In this document: positions 1 to 6,052 of the stretch, piece after piece | Numbering within the stretch: position 1 is the first letter of the stretch | Layout of the letters: every line of letters starts with the position of its first letter | Assembly: GCA_018400515.1 (NCBI GenBank) | Contig: JAGYMR010000174.1 | Coordinates: 1-6,070, forward strand | Length of the DNA: 6,070 nucleotides | Source of the DNA: Tangfeifania sp. | GTDB taxonomy: Bacteria; Bacteroidota; Bacteroidia; Bacteroidales; Prolixibacteraceae | Reading direction: 5' to 3' | Notes under the pieces: generated by a model | Told to the model about the DNA's origin: nothing | Databases searched by the model: none | What the model saw: only the letters and a program-made list of their open reading frames with translations | Position numbers and translations under genes: made by a program

Positions 1-412
1 ATCCGATCTTATCGTCTTTCAGCCGGTCAACCAGTCTTGAAATGGCCCGTTTGGCCCGTTCGAGGCGGTTGGGCTGAATGTCTTCGGCCATCATGCTGTT
101 GGATACATCGAGGGCGATGATCAGTTCAACGCCTTCGCGTTTGACTTTCTTGAGTTTTGAGCCAAACTGGGGACGGGCAGCTCCCACAATAAAAAATGCC
201 AGTGCCAGCATGAGAATGATAAATTTAATCGCCGGCCGGCTACTGGAAGCGAACGGCATCAGCTCTTTCAGGATCTCTTCTTTCCCGAAGCGGCGCAGCG
301 CTCTTTTCCGGGCAATGCGGTATCCGGCAAAAAAAAGTGCCAGCAGGGGGATGATCAGCAACCCCCAGAGAAAATCAATATTTGCAAACCTGAACATTTC
401 CATAGCGCTCAT
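1..412 (-). CDS. batB: BatB, VWA-domain membrane protein (partial, C-terminal part off the left edge)
   Basis: Seen: 137 codons from the start run to the window edge without a stop. A first membrane segment lies near residues 14-32 and a second near 62-79, followed by the Ala-Arg-Pro-Gln turn (79-82) common to Bat proteins. The VWA domain then begins with a metal-ion-dependent adhesion site, Asp-Val-Ser-Asn-Ser (D102, S104, S106), and the MMAEDIQPNRLERAK stretch typical of BatA/BatB. The rest of the VWA domain and the expected C-terminal membrane segment are outside the window. The first ATG follows the batA stop by one base; an in-frame ATG at 397 gives the N-terminus MFRFAN, which resembles BatB relatives more closely, so the true start may be there. 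Known: BatA and BatB are paralogous inner-membrane VWA proteins of the bat operon. Inference: it is co-transcribed and probably translationally coupled with batA. The BatB rather than BatA assignment rests on gene order (second VWA gene). Confidence 0.88.
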   Translation of the reverse strand, partial: MSAMEMFRFANIDFLWGLLIIPLLALFFAGYRIARKRALRRFGKEEILKELMPFASSSRPAIKFIILMLALAFFIVGAARPQFGSKLKKVKREGVELIIALDVSNSMMAEDIQPNRLERAKRAISRLVDRLKDDKIG

Positions 413-413
413 T

Positions 414-1409
414 TTAAGGGATACTCCTGAATATTGTTGTTTTAAGCAACAAACTTAATACCATAAGCAAAATTCCTGCCAGGGCAAAGGGCAGAAACTC
501 CTCGGATTTCCGGCTGAACTCCCGCACTTCAATTTTCGATTTTTCGAGTTGGTCGATTTCCTTATAGATCTCTTCCAGTTTGGTATTGCTGGTAGCCCGG
601 AAGTATCTGCCGTCGGTGATGGTTGAGATTTCCTGGAGTGTCTCTTCGTCGATTTTCACTTCCATTTCGCGCAACTGGACACCGTAAGGGGTTTTTACGG
701 GGTAGGGAGCAGTGCCCTGGGAGCCTACGCCGATGGTATAAACACGGATTCCGAAAGTTTTTGCGATTTCAGCTGCGGTGACCGGTGCAATCTCCCCGCT
801 GTTGTTCTCACCGTCGGTTAACAGGATCACCACCCGGCTGATGGCTTCACTCTCTTTTAGTCTGGCCACGGCGGTGGCAAGGCCGTTCCCAATGGCAGTT
901 CCGTCTTCAATCATACCGCTTTCTATGTCCTTAAAAAGATTGAGCAACACCGAGCGGTCGGTAGTCAGCGGGCACTGGGTAAAAGCTTCTCCCGAGAAAA
1001 CAACCAGTCCCATGCGGTCGTATTCGCGGCCCGAAATGAATTCCGTCGCCACGTTTTTGGCCGCTTCCAGGCGATCGGGGGAGAAATCTTTGGCCAGCAT
1101 GCTGCTGGAGATGTCGAGGGCTATTACAATATCGATCCCTTCGGTGGTTACATTTTCCCAGCTTCGCGAAGATTGCGGCCGGGCCAGAACAACAATAAAA
1201 GCAGCCATGGCCAGCAGCTGCAAAAGAAAAATCAAATGGCGCAGGTAGTGGCGGAGGGTTTTCGGAGCTTTTAAAACCGACGCAGTGGATGAGATCTGAA
1301 TGCTGGCCGTATTTCTCTTTTGGCGAAAAATATACCACGCGACCATTGGAACAATGATCAGCAGCAGGTAGAAAAGCTCCGGGTTTTTAAACGTCAGTCC
1401 TTCAAACAT
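414..1409 (-). CDS. batA: BatA, VWA-domain membrane protein of the aerotolerance operon
   Basis: Seen: 331 residues, the usual size for this family. There are membrane segments near 11-28 and 57-76, the ARPQ turn at 77-80, then a VWA domain from about 92 to 285 with a complete MIDAS: Asp-Ile-Ser-Ser-Ser (D99, S101, S103), a threonine in DGTAIG (T171) and the aspartate in LLTDGENN (D199). A third hydrophobic segment near 305-323 closes the protein, so the VWA domain sits in a loop between membrane anchors. Known: BatA-type proteins bind a divalent metal through MIDAS and are thought to mediate protein-protein contacts; MoxR ATPases encoded in cis are proposed to act on them. The compartment of the VWA loop is usually inferred to be periplasmic. 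The start is 6 bases after the preceding stop and gives the expected N-terminus. Inference: part of an envelope complex with BatB and the upstream BatD/DUF4381-like protein. Exact substrate or partner is unknown. Confidence 0.93.
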   Translation of the reverse strand: MFEGLTFKNPELFYLLLIIVPMVAWYIFRQKRNTASIQISSTASVLKAPKTLRHYLRHLIFLLQLLAMAAFIVVLARPQSSRSWENVTTEGIDIVIALDISSSMLAKDFSPDRLEAAKNVATEFISGREYDRMGLVVFSGEAFTQCPLTTDRSVLLNLFKDIESGMIEDGTAIGNGLATAVARLKESEAISRVVILLTDGENNSGEIAPVTAAEIAKTFGIRVYTIGVGSQGTAPYPVKTPYGVQLREMEVKIDEETLQEISTITDGRYFRATSNTKLEEIYKEIDQLEKSKIEVREFSRKSEEFLPFALAGILLMVLSLLLKTTIFRSIP

Positions 1410-1415
1410 TTTGTT

Positions 1416-2417
1416 CTATTTTATTTCAACATCCTCTCCTTCTTCTTCATTATCACTGTGGCGCTTTTCGGGCAGTTTTTTTTCCTCCTTCTTTGTTTCG
1501 TTTACGAAAAAGTAGGAATTCACCAGTGCCAGGTTGTCATCATCAGGCAAGGGCTTGTATTTGGCAAATTTCACCAGGTCAGCTGTTTTCAGGATGTGGC
1601 TTAAATTTTCGAAAGTTTTTTCATTCAACAGGTCGGCCCGGTACCTGAAAGCCGCCAGCGTTTCATCCGAGGTTTGCTCCATGGCCGGAATGCGGAACCG
1701 GTCTTCGATGTATTTCCGGAGGGTATCGGTAAGTTCGCTGTAATACTGTTTGGTTTTACCCTGCTGCCAGAGTTTTTCATTTTTTATCCGGTCAAGTTCC
1801 CGGAGGGCAATGACATGGGCTGGTTCTTTCGGTCTTTTTGGCAGCGAAATCAGGGGTTTGTTTTTCTTTTTTCTTTTGATCGAATAGATGATCAGAAACA
1901 AAAGGGCCCCCAGAAAAATGATCCCCATGATAATGGGCATCACCTCTTTCAGCGTCACCGGTGCGTCGTAGGGCATTTTGATATCGGTGGGCCCGCGGGT
2001 GGTATCGATGGGCATGCTGTGCACCCGGAGGGTTGTTCCGTTGGTGGGAACCGAGTCCGTTCTCCCGTCGATGTTCAGTTTGAACCAGTAGGGCGGAATC
2101 CGGTAGGTCCCGCTGTCGAAACTGGTGATCAGGTAGGAACGGATCTCCTTCCGGAGGTTTTTGTTTTCCGTCTCTATGGTATCAGCGGCAGAACGGTCCA
2201 GCACTTCAATTTTTTCAAGGATGGTATCGGGAACTTGCGGAAACTCCACGTCAATTTGCCTGGGGTGTTCGATCTCCAGGAAGAGTTGGACCTGGTCGCC
2301 CAGTAAGATATTGGCAGAATCGAGTCTTGCGGTGGCTTTGATCTGCTGGGCCCCTGCGGCAGATGCCAGATGCACTGCCAGTAATGCCAGGAGGAGTATT
2401 TTGCGGAAACGTTCCAT
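1416..2417 (-). CDS. BatD-like/DUF4381-like membrane protein of the bat operon
   Basis: Seen: 333 residues. A signal peptide covers about 1-23 (MERFRK, a hydrophobic core, then a cut near AGA-QQ). Residues 24-155 form a beta-rich, probably periplasmic domain that resembles the N-terminal repeats of BatD (oxygen-tolerance) proteins, with LLGDQVQLFLEIEHP early on and SGTYRIPPYWF at 102-112. One membrane segment lies at about 157-180, followed by a basic KRKKKNK stop-transfer patch. The cytoplasmic part (about 195-305) has the DUF4381-like pattern LWQQGKTKQYYSELTDTLRKYI, split here as LWQQGK (216-221) and YYSELTDTLRKYIEDRF (225-241), then the TSDETL turn (249-254). The tail after 308 is highly charged and ends in an acidic run. 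Known: a protein of this kind commonly sits between the DUF58 and BatA genes in Bacteroidota. Inference: a membrane link between periplasmic and cytoplasmic parts of the Bat machinery. No catalytic motif is visible, and its function is not established. Confidence 0.8.
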   Translation of the reverse strand: MERFRKILLLALLAVHLASAAGAQQIKATARLDSANILLGDQVQLFLEIEHPRQIDVEFPQVPDTILEKIEVLDRSAADTIETENKNLRKEIRSYLITSFDSGTYRIPPYWFKLNIDGRTDSVPTNGTTLRVHSMPIDTTRGPTDIKMPYDAPVTLKEVMPIIMGIIFLGALLFLIIYSIKRKKKNKPLISLPKRPKEPAHVIALRELDRIKNEKLWQQGKTKQYYSELTDTLRKYIEDRFRIPAMEQTSDETLAAFRYRADLLNEKTFENLSHILKTADLVKFAKYKPLPDDDNLALVNSYFFVNETKKEEKKLPEKRHSDNEEEGEDVEIK

Positions 2418-2431
2418 TCGTTAATATTTTT

Positions 2432-3313
2432 TTATTGTTTCAGCGCCCGCTTTCGGAAGAGGGTCATCAATGATTTCACGTAATCCTGGTTGGTATTTAT
2501 GGAAACCGCATCCACCCTGCATTTTTTAAACATGGCTTCGAGCCGGGCCGCATGTTTCTGCCACCAGCCGGCATAAATTTTTCTTGTTTTATGCGAGCTG
2601 CTGTCAACAAGAACATACTGATCGCTTTCCGCATCTTTCAGTTTTATCATGCCCATGGGCGGCAGTTCGGTTTCCCTGTCGTCATAGATGTTCAGCGCAA
2701 CAACGTCGTGTTTGTTATTGGCAATGGAAAGTGCCATCTCCAGCCCTTCACTGTCATCCATAAAATCGGAAATAACAAAAGCGGTACACCTTTTTTTGAT
2801 GGCATTGGTCAGATACCGGACGGCTTCAGTGATGTTGGTGCCGTTTTGCCGGGGCTGAAAGTCGATCAGCTCCCGGATAATCCGCAGGATATGGCTTTTC
2901 CCTTTTTTGGGGGGGATAAACTTTTCGATGGTGTCGGAAAAGAAAATGACCCCGGTCTTATCATTGTTCTGAATGGCTGAAAATGAGAGGATGGCTGAGA
3001 TTTCCGTGATAACATTTTTTTTCAGCTTCTCGAAAGTCCCGAATTCCCGTGATCCGCTGACATCGATCAGCAGCATAACGGTGAGCTCCCGTTCTTCCTC
3101 AAACACCTTCACATAGGGATGGCTGTAACGGGCCGTTACGTTCCAGTCGATGTTCCGGATGTCGTCTCCGTACTGGTATTCACGTACTTCCGAAAAGGCC
3201 ATCCCCCGCCCCTTGAAAGCACTGTGATACTCTCCCGCAAAAATATTCCGTGACAAGCCACGGGTTTTAATTTCTATCTGCCGTACCTTTTTTAGTATTT
3301 CAGTCGTCTCCAT
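2432..3313 (-). CDS. DUF58-family protein with VWA-like fold
   Basis: Seen: 293 residues, the short soluble form typical of Bacteroidota; unlike longer DUF58 proteins of other phyla it has no N-terminal membrane segments. The DUF58 signature is clear: FKGRGMAFSEVREYQYGDD (33-51), then IRNIDWNVTAR (52-62). A VWA-like part follows with a MIDAS-type motif Asp-Val-Ser-Gly-Ser (D84, S86, S88), GTN at 158-160 and ISDF with D183. The ATG at 3313 is the first possible in-frame start, because a stop codon lies a few codons upstream; the resulting METTEILKKVRQIEIKTRG matches relatives from the first residue. Known: DUF58 genes nearly always accompany MoxR ATPase genes and VWA genes, and the protein is thought to be a partner or client of the ATPase. 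Biochemical activity is unknown. It lies 14 bases before the next gene and 105 bases after the MoxR gene, all on the same strand, so it is very likely in the same transcript. Confidence 0.93.
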   Translation of the reverse strand: METTEILKKVRQIEIKTRGLSRNIFAGEYHSAFKGRGMAFSEVREYQYGDDIRNIDWNVTARYSHPYVKVFEEERELTVMLLIDVSGSREFGTFEKLKKNVITEISAILSFSAIQNNDKTGVIFFSDTIEKFIPPKKGKSHILRIIRELIDFQPRQNGTNITEAVRYLTNAIKKRCTAFVISDFMDDSEGLEMALSIANNKHDVVALNIYDDRETELPPMGMIKLKDAESDQYVLVDSSSHKTRKIYAGWWQKHAARLEAMFKKCRVDAVSINTNQDYVKSLMTLFRKRALKQ

Positions 3314-3418
3314 GGATCGGTTTCGGATTTAAAGTTTTGGAGCGTACCTTTCATCGGCGAACCTCCGTTGCTGACCGGTTATCTGTCTTCAGGAGTTACC
3401 CTGAACGGGTTTCTCCGG

Positions 3419-4414
3419 TTAGGGCACCTCAACGGTGTTGAGGATGTCGGTGATGATCTGCTCCGAATCGATGTTATTGGCTTCGGCTTCATAGCTAAGC
3501 CCGATTCGGTGGCGCATCACATCGGGACAAACGGCCCGGATGTCTTCGGGGATTACATAGCCCCTCCGTTTGATGAAAGCATAGGCTTTAGCTGCCTGGG
3601 CAATACTGATCCCGGCCCTGGGGGAGGATCCGTAAGCGATCATCTCCTGGTATTTCTTCAGGTTGTATTCTTCCGGCTCCCGGGTGGCAAAAACAATGTC
3701 GACAATGTATTTTCGGATTTTGTCATCCATGTAAACATCTTTTACCACGTCCCGTGCTTTGATAATGTCTTCGGGTTTTAATATGGTGGATGTTTCCGGA
3801 AATTGTTTCAGAAGATTTTGGGTAATGATCTGTTGTTCCTCCTCCTTTTTAGGATAGTTGATGACCACTTTCAGCATGAAACGGTCCACCTGGGCTTCAG
3901 GCAGGGGATAGGTTCCCTCCTGTTCAATGGGGTTTTGCGTCGCCATTACAAGGAATGGTTCATCGAGCGGAAAGGTTACGTCGCTGATGGTGATCTGGCG
4001 TTCCTGCATGGCTTCCAGAAGAGCGGACTGCACTTTTGCCGGCGCACGGTTGATTTCGTCAGCGAGGATGAAATTGGCGAAGATCGGCCCTTTTTTGATG
4101 GAAAACTCCTCTTTCTTCTGGCTGTAGATCATGGTCCCCAACAGGTCGGCCGGTAGCAGGTCGGGGGTAAACTGGATACGGGAAAAACGGGCACTGATGG
4201 TTTTTGCCAGCGACCGGATGGCCAGGGTCTTGGCCAGGCCGGGAACCCCTTCCAGCAAAATATGCCCGTTGGATAAAAGCCCGATTAGCAGGCTTTCCAC
4301 CAAATGTTTCTGTCCGATGATCACTTTGTTCATCTCCATGGAAACCATGTCCACAAAAGAACTCTCTTTTTCGATCCGTTCGTTCAATTCTTTAATATCC
4401 ACTGTCTGGTTCAT
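3419..4414 (-). CDS. MoxR-family AAA+ ATPase
   Basis: Seen: 331 residues with all AAA+ elements in order: Walker A GVPGLAKT (56-63), Walker B ILADEINR (116-123), sensor 1 ATQNP (158-162), the arginine-finger region EAQVDRFM (173-180, R178) and sensor 2 GSSPRAG (262-268, R266). No element is missing, so it should hydrolyse ATP. There is no signal peptide or membrane segment, so it is cytoplasmic. Known: MoxR ATPases work with VWA-domain proteins as chaperone-like remodellers, for example in metal-cofactor insertion or complex activation. This is the first gene of the operon and the natural motor for the DUF58, BatA and BatB proteins behind it. The ATG at 4414 lies about 36 bases downstream of a well-formed Bacteroidota -7 promoter element, which supports this start. 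No clear Shine-Dalgarno sequence precedes it, as is normal in this phylum. The symbol moxR is avoided because the named MoxR belongs to methanol oxidation. Confidence 0.95.
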   Translation of the reverse strand: MNQTVDIKELNERIEKESSFVDMVSMEMNKVIIGQKHLVESLLIGLLSNGHILLEGVPGLAKTLAIRSLAKTISARFSRIQFTPDLLPADLLGTMIYSQKKEEFSIKKGPIFANFILADEINRAPAKVQSALLEAMQERQITISDVTFPLDEPFLVMATQNPIEQEGTYPLPEAQVDRFMLKVVINYPKKEEEQQIITQNLLKQFPETSTILKPEDIIKARDVVKDVYMDDKIRKYIVDIVFATREPEEYNLKKYQEMIAYGSSPRAGISIAQAAKAYAFIKRRGYVIPEDIRAVCPDVMRHRIGLSYEAEANNIDSEQIITDILNTVEVP

Positions 4415-4449
4415 ATCTCTGTTTTTAAGGCCACGAATTTAAATGATTG

Positions 4450-4480
4450 CAAAGATAAAAAGCCTCCTGTTATGTTAAAA
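4450..4480 (-). promoter_or_regulatory. Predicted promoter of the bat operon
   Basis: Read on the minus strand, TATCTTTG (4457-4450) is a full match to the Bacteroidota -7 consensus TAnnTTTG. TTTT (4480-4477) lies exactly 19 bases upstream, where TTTG is expected at -33, a one-base mismatch. Transcription would begin near 4445 and leave a leader of about 30 bases before the MoxR start codon. The element lies downstream of the hsp20 terminator, so it gives the operon its own start. Assignment is by consensus match only. Confidence 0.65.
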
Positions 4481-4521
4481 TATATTAATGGTAAAAACAA
4501 CGGCTGAAAAAATGAAAGGAT

Positions 4522-4553
4522 AAAAAAAAGGCAGGAGAAGCGTTCCTGCCTTT
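4522..4553 (-). terminator. Intrinsic terminator after the hsp20 gene
   Basis: On the minus strand a 10-base-pair perfect stem (AAAGGCAGGA pairing with TCCTGCCTTT, arms 4544-4553 and 4527-4536) encloses a 7-base loop (4537-4543) and runs into eight consecutive T residues (4529-4522). It begins only 8 bases after the hsp20 stop codon. This is a textbook rho-independent terminator and should separate hsp20 transcripts from the bat operon. Confidence 0.92.
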
Positions 4554-4560
4554 GGCGTTT

Positions 4561-5001
4561 TTAAGAAATTTTAATTTCGCGGGCCGGCTTGGGTTTTACC
4601 TCTTCCCGTTTGGGAAGTTTGATGTTTAAAATTCCATCATTATAGCTGGCCGAGATCTTTTCACTGTCCACATCGTATCCCGGGACGGTAAATGAACGCT
4701 GGAAAGACTGGTAGCAAAATTCCCTCCGGGTGTAGTTGTCTTCTTTCTCCTCTTTTTTATCTTCCTTTTCAGAAGATATGGTAAGGACATTGTTTTGGAA
4801 ATTGATTTTAAAATCCTTTTTGCTCATCCCCGGAGCGGCCACTTCAAGGATGTAATCGTCATCGGTCTCTTTTACATTCACGGCCGGCAGGGAAGTGTTG
4901 GTGCTGGAGAAATTTGACAAATTCCAATCCATCAGATCGTTGTTGAAAAAACGGTCAAAAAAGGACGGTAAAAAGTTTTCATTTCTTCTTGCGAGTGTCA
5001 T
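4561..5001 (-). CDS. Hsp20-family small heat-shock protein
   Basis: Seen: 146 residues, normal for bacterial small heat-shock proteins. The N-terminal arm is rich in aromatic residues (FLPSFFDRFF, 10-19). The alpha-crystallin domain covers about 39-130, with AAPGMSKKDFKI (55-66), a lysine/glutamate-rich loop (79-88), the SFQRSFTVPG strand (99-108) and the family signature NDGILNIKLPK (121-131). The C-terminal tail ends with an Ile-Lys-Ile (I-x-I) motif at 143-145 used in oligomer assembly. There is a single cysteine (C96). Known: Hsp20 proteins are ATP-independent cytoplasmic holdases that bind unfolding proteins under heat or other stress. It is transcribed alone: a strong terminator follows and the gene behind truA's start is divergent. 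The ATG at 5001 is preceded by a Shine-Dalgarno-like GGAGGG at a 7-base spacing, which supports this start and suggests high expression. Confidence 0.95.
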   Translation of the reverse strand: MTLARRNENFLPSFFDRFFNNDLMDWNLSNFSSTNTSLPAVNVKETDDDYILEVAAPGMSKKDFKINFQNNVLTISSEKEDKKEEKEDNYTRREFCYQSFQRSFTVPGYDVDSEKISASYNDGILNIKLPKREEVKPKPAREIKIS

Positions 5002-5008
5002 AATTGAA

Positions 5009-5014
5009 CCCTCC
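5009..5014 (-). promoter_or_regulatory. Shine-Dalgarno-like site of hsp20
   Basis: On the minus strand AAAGGAGGG ends 7 bases before the hsp20 ATG. The match to the anti-Shine-Dalgarno sequence is good and the spacing is ideal. Most Bacteroidota genes, including the other genes in this window, do not show such a site, so this one is unusual. Whether it is used in this organism is inference. Confidence 0.5.
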
Positions 5015-5061
5015 TTTCTTTTTGGTTAAACATGTAAAATTGTTTTCTGCTTTATCCATTG

Positions 5062-5094
5062 CAAAAGGGGTACCAATCGTAAAAAAATGCCAAA
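5062..5094 (-). promoter_or_regulatory. Weak candidate promoter of hsp20
   Basis: On the minus strand a TTTG at 5094-5091 is followed after 21 bases by CCCTTTTG (5069-5062). The TTTG halves match the Bacteroidota -33 and -7 elements, but the TA of the TAnnTTTG element is replaced by CC. It would place the transcription start about 55 bases before the ATG. No CIRCE-type inverted repeat is seen in this leader. It is the best candidate in the region but is not convincing. Confidence 0.25.
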
Positions 5095-5190
5095 ATATCA
5101 TTTTTAAATGTCTGATTGTCAGTGTTTGCGGGTGTTTTGATGTTTTTGGCTTGTTTGGTGGATTACTGCGCTGTCAAATTTTCTGGTCTA

Positions 5191-5225
5191 TGGAACGCGC
5201 ATGGAGTTCTAGGGGTGAAACCCCT
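5191..5225 (+). other. Two adjacent small inverted repeats upstream of truA
   Basis: TGGAAC (5191-5196) can pair with GTTCTA (5206-5211), including one G-T pair. Directly after it AGGGGT (5211-5216) pairs perfectly with ACCCCT (5220-5225) around a three-base GAA loop, followed by TTTAAAAG. They share base 5211, so both cannot be fully formed at once. The T-run is too short for a convincing terminator on either strand. The remainder of the 266-base spacer between hsp20 and truA (5002-5267) is AT-rich and has no supported gene. Confidence 0.35.
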
Positions 5226-5254
5226 TTTAAAAGCGAATTTTTTAAATTATTGAT

Positions 5255-5262
5255 TATTTTTG
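5255..5262 (+). promoter_or_regulatory. truA: Predicted -7 promoter element of truA
   Basis: TATTTTTG fits the Bacteroidota -7 consensus TAnnTTTG exactly and ends 5 bases before the truA ATG at 5268. No TTTG is found about 19-21 bases upstream, where the -33 element should be. If used, transcription would begin at or within a base or two of the start codon and the mRNA would be leaderless. The surroundings are AT-rich, so a chance match is possible. Confidence 0.35.
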
Positions 5263-5267
5263 GATGC

Positions 5268-6017
5268 ATGCAACGTTATTTTGTCCAGCTCAGTTTTAAA
5301 GGAACGCATTATCACGGGTGGCAGATCCAGCCCAATGCGCACTCATTGCAGGAGGTACTCGAGGAAGCCTTTTCCACCCTGCTGCGCGAGGAGATTGCTG
5401 TGGTGGGTGCAGGGAGGACCGATGCCGGGGTACACGCTTCCTTTTTTGTGATGCATTTTGATTCGGAAAAAGATGCCCTTGATCCCGAAAATCTTGTTTA
5501 CCGGCTGAATCGTTTTTTACCGCCGGATATAGCCGTCCGGAAGATCCGGAAAGTACCTCCGTATGCCCATGCCCGTTTCGGAGCTGTTTCGCGAACCTAT
5601 CAGTATTTTATTTCCCGTCGAAAGGATCCCTTCCGGACGGAAACGAGTTATCGTTACACCGGTTTTCTGGATGTGGAAAAGATGAATGCCGCCGCTGCAT
5701 TATTATTGGAATATTCCGATTTCACCAGCTTCAGCCGTCTGCATACAGACGTCAAAACCAACCGTTGTGAGATTTTCAAGGCTTTCTGGAGCATGGAAAA
5801 AGATCAGCTGGTATTTACCATTCAGGCCGACCGTTTTTTGCGGAACATGGTTCGGGCCATTGTAGGGACGTTGCTTGATGTTGGGAAAGGGAAACGAACG
5901 GAGGAGGATTTCCGGAGAATCATCCAGCAAAAGGACCGTTCTGCTGCGGGCGCTTCGGCACCTGCCCGGGGATTGTTTTTGGTGGACATTGAATATCCGG
6001 AAGGACTGATGGCGTAG
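5268..6017 (+). CDS. truA: tRNA pseudouridine synthase A (TruA)
   Basis: Known role: TruA converts uridine to pseudouridine at positions 38, 39 and 40 of the tRNA anticodon stem, acting as a cytoplasmic homodimer. Seen: with the start at 5268 the protein has 249 residues, the normal TruA length. The N-terminus MQRYFVQLSFKGTHYHGWQ matches the family from residue 1. The catalytic motif GAGRTDAGVHA (47-57) contains the essential aspartate D52. RTYQYFI (109-115) carries the conserved active-site tyrosine region, and RFLRNMVRAIVGTLLDVGKG (189-208) and the ending AAGASAPARGLFLVDIEYP (226-244) are conserved. The frame stays open for 88 codons upstream to 5004, but that stretch is AT-rich, hydrophobic and unlike any TruA, so it was not included. 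The gene is divergent from hsp20 and stands alone in this window. A -7 type promoter motif sits immediately before the ATG. Confidence 0.95.
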   Translation: MQRYFVQLSFKGTHYHGWQIQPNAHSLQEVLEEAFSTLLREEIAVVGAGRTDAGVHASFFVMHFDSEKDALDPENLVYRLNRFLPPDIAVRKIRKVPPYAHARFGAVSRTYQYFISRRKDPFRTETSYRYTGFLDVEKMNAAAALLLEYSDFTSFSRLHTDVKTNRCEIFKAFWSMEKDQLVFTIQADRFLRNMVRAIVGTLLDVGKGKRTEEDFRRIIQQKDRSAAGASAPARGLFLVDIEYPEGLMA

Positions 6018-6021
6018 GATC

Positions 6022-6052
6022 AAAAAAAAAGGATGGGTCAACACCCATCCTT
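6022..6052. terminator. Hairpin terminator after truA, best oriented for the minus strand
   Basis: AAGGATGGGT (6029-6038) pairs perfectly with ACCCATCCTT (6043-6052) around a CAAC loop. On the minus strand the stem leads straight into nine T residues (6030-6022), a strong intrinsic terminator for a gene converging from the right, beyond the window. On the plus strand the stem starts 11 bases after the truA stop but is followed only by TTCTCATCT, so its ability to end truA transcripts is weaker. It probably serves both directions. Confidence 0.8.

Noticed and set aside
931..1338. 135-codon open frame on the minus strand inside batA
   Set aside because: It lies in another frame of batA, which has a complete set of VWA motifs. 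No frameshift is needed to explain batA.
1674..2306. 210-codon open frame on the plus strand
   Set aside because: It is fully antisense to the well-supported BatD/DUF4381-like gene, has no recognisable domain and shows shadow-type composition.
3314..3418. Internal promoter between the MoxR and DUF58 genes
   Set aside because: No TAnnTTTG element is found on the minus strand in this gap, and only weak 4-bp inverted repeats are seen, so read-through from the MoxR gene is more likely.
3368..3781. 137-codon open frame on the plus strand across the end of the MoxR gene
   Set aside because: It is antisense to the conserved C-terminal part of the ATPase, and its protein has no recognisable features.
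5211..5230. AGGGGT-GAA-ACCCCT hairpin as an intrinsic terminator
   Set aside because: The stem is only 6 bp, the T-run is short and broken by A residues, and no gene on the plus strand ends here.
5004..5267. 88-codon in-frame extension upstream of truA, starting MNPPFF
   Set aside because: It is open by chance in an AT-rich, hydrophobic stretch, has no likeness to TruA, and would start next to the hsp20 start on the opposite strand. The family N-terminus begins at 5268.
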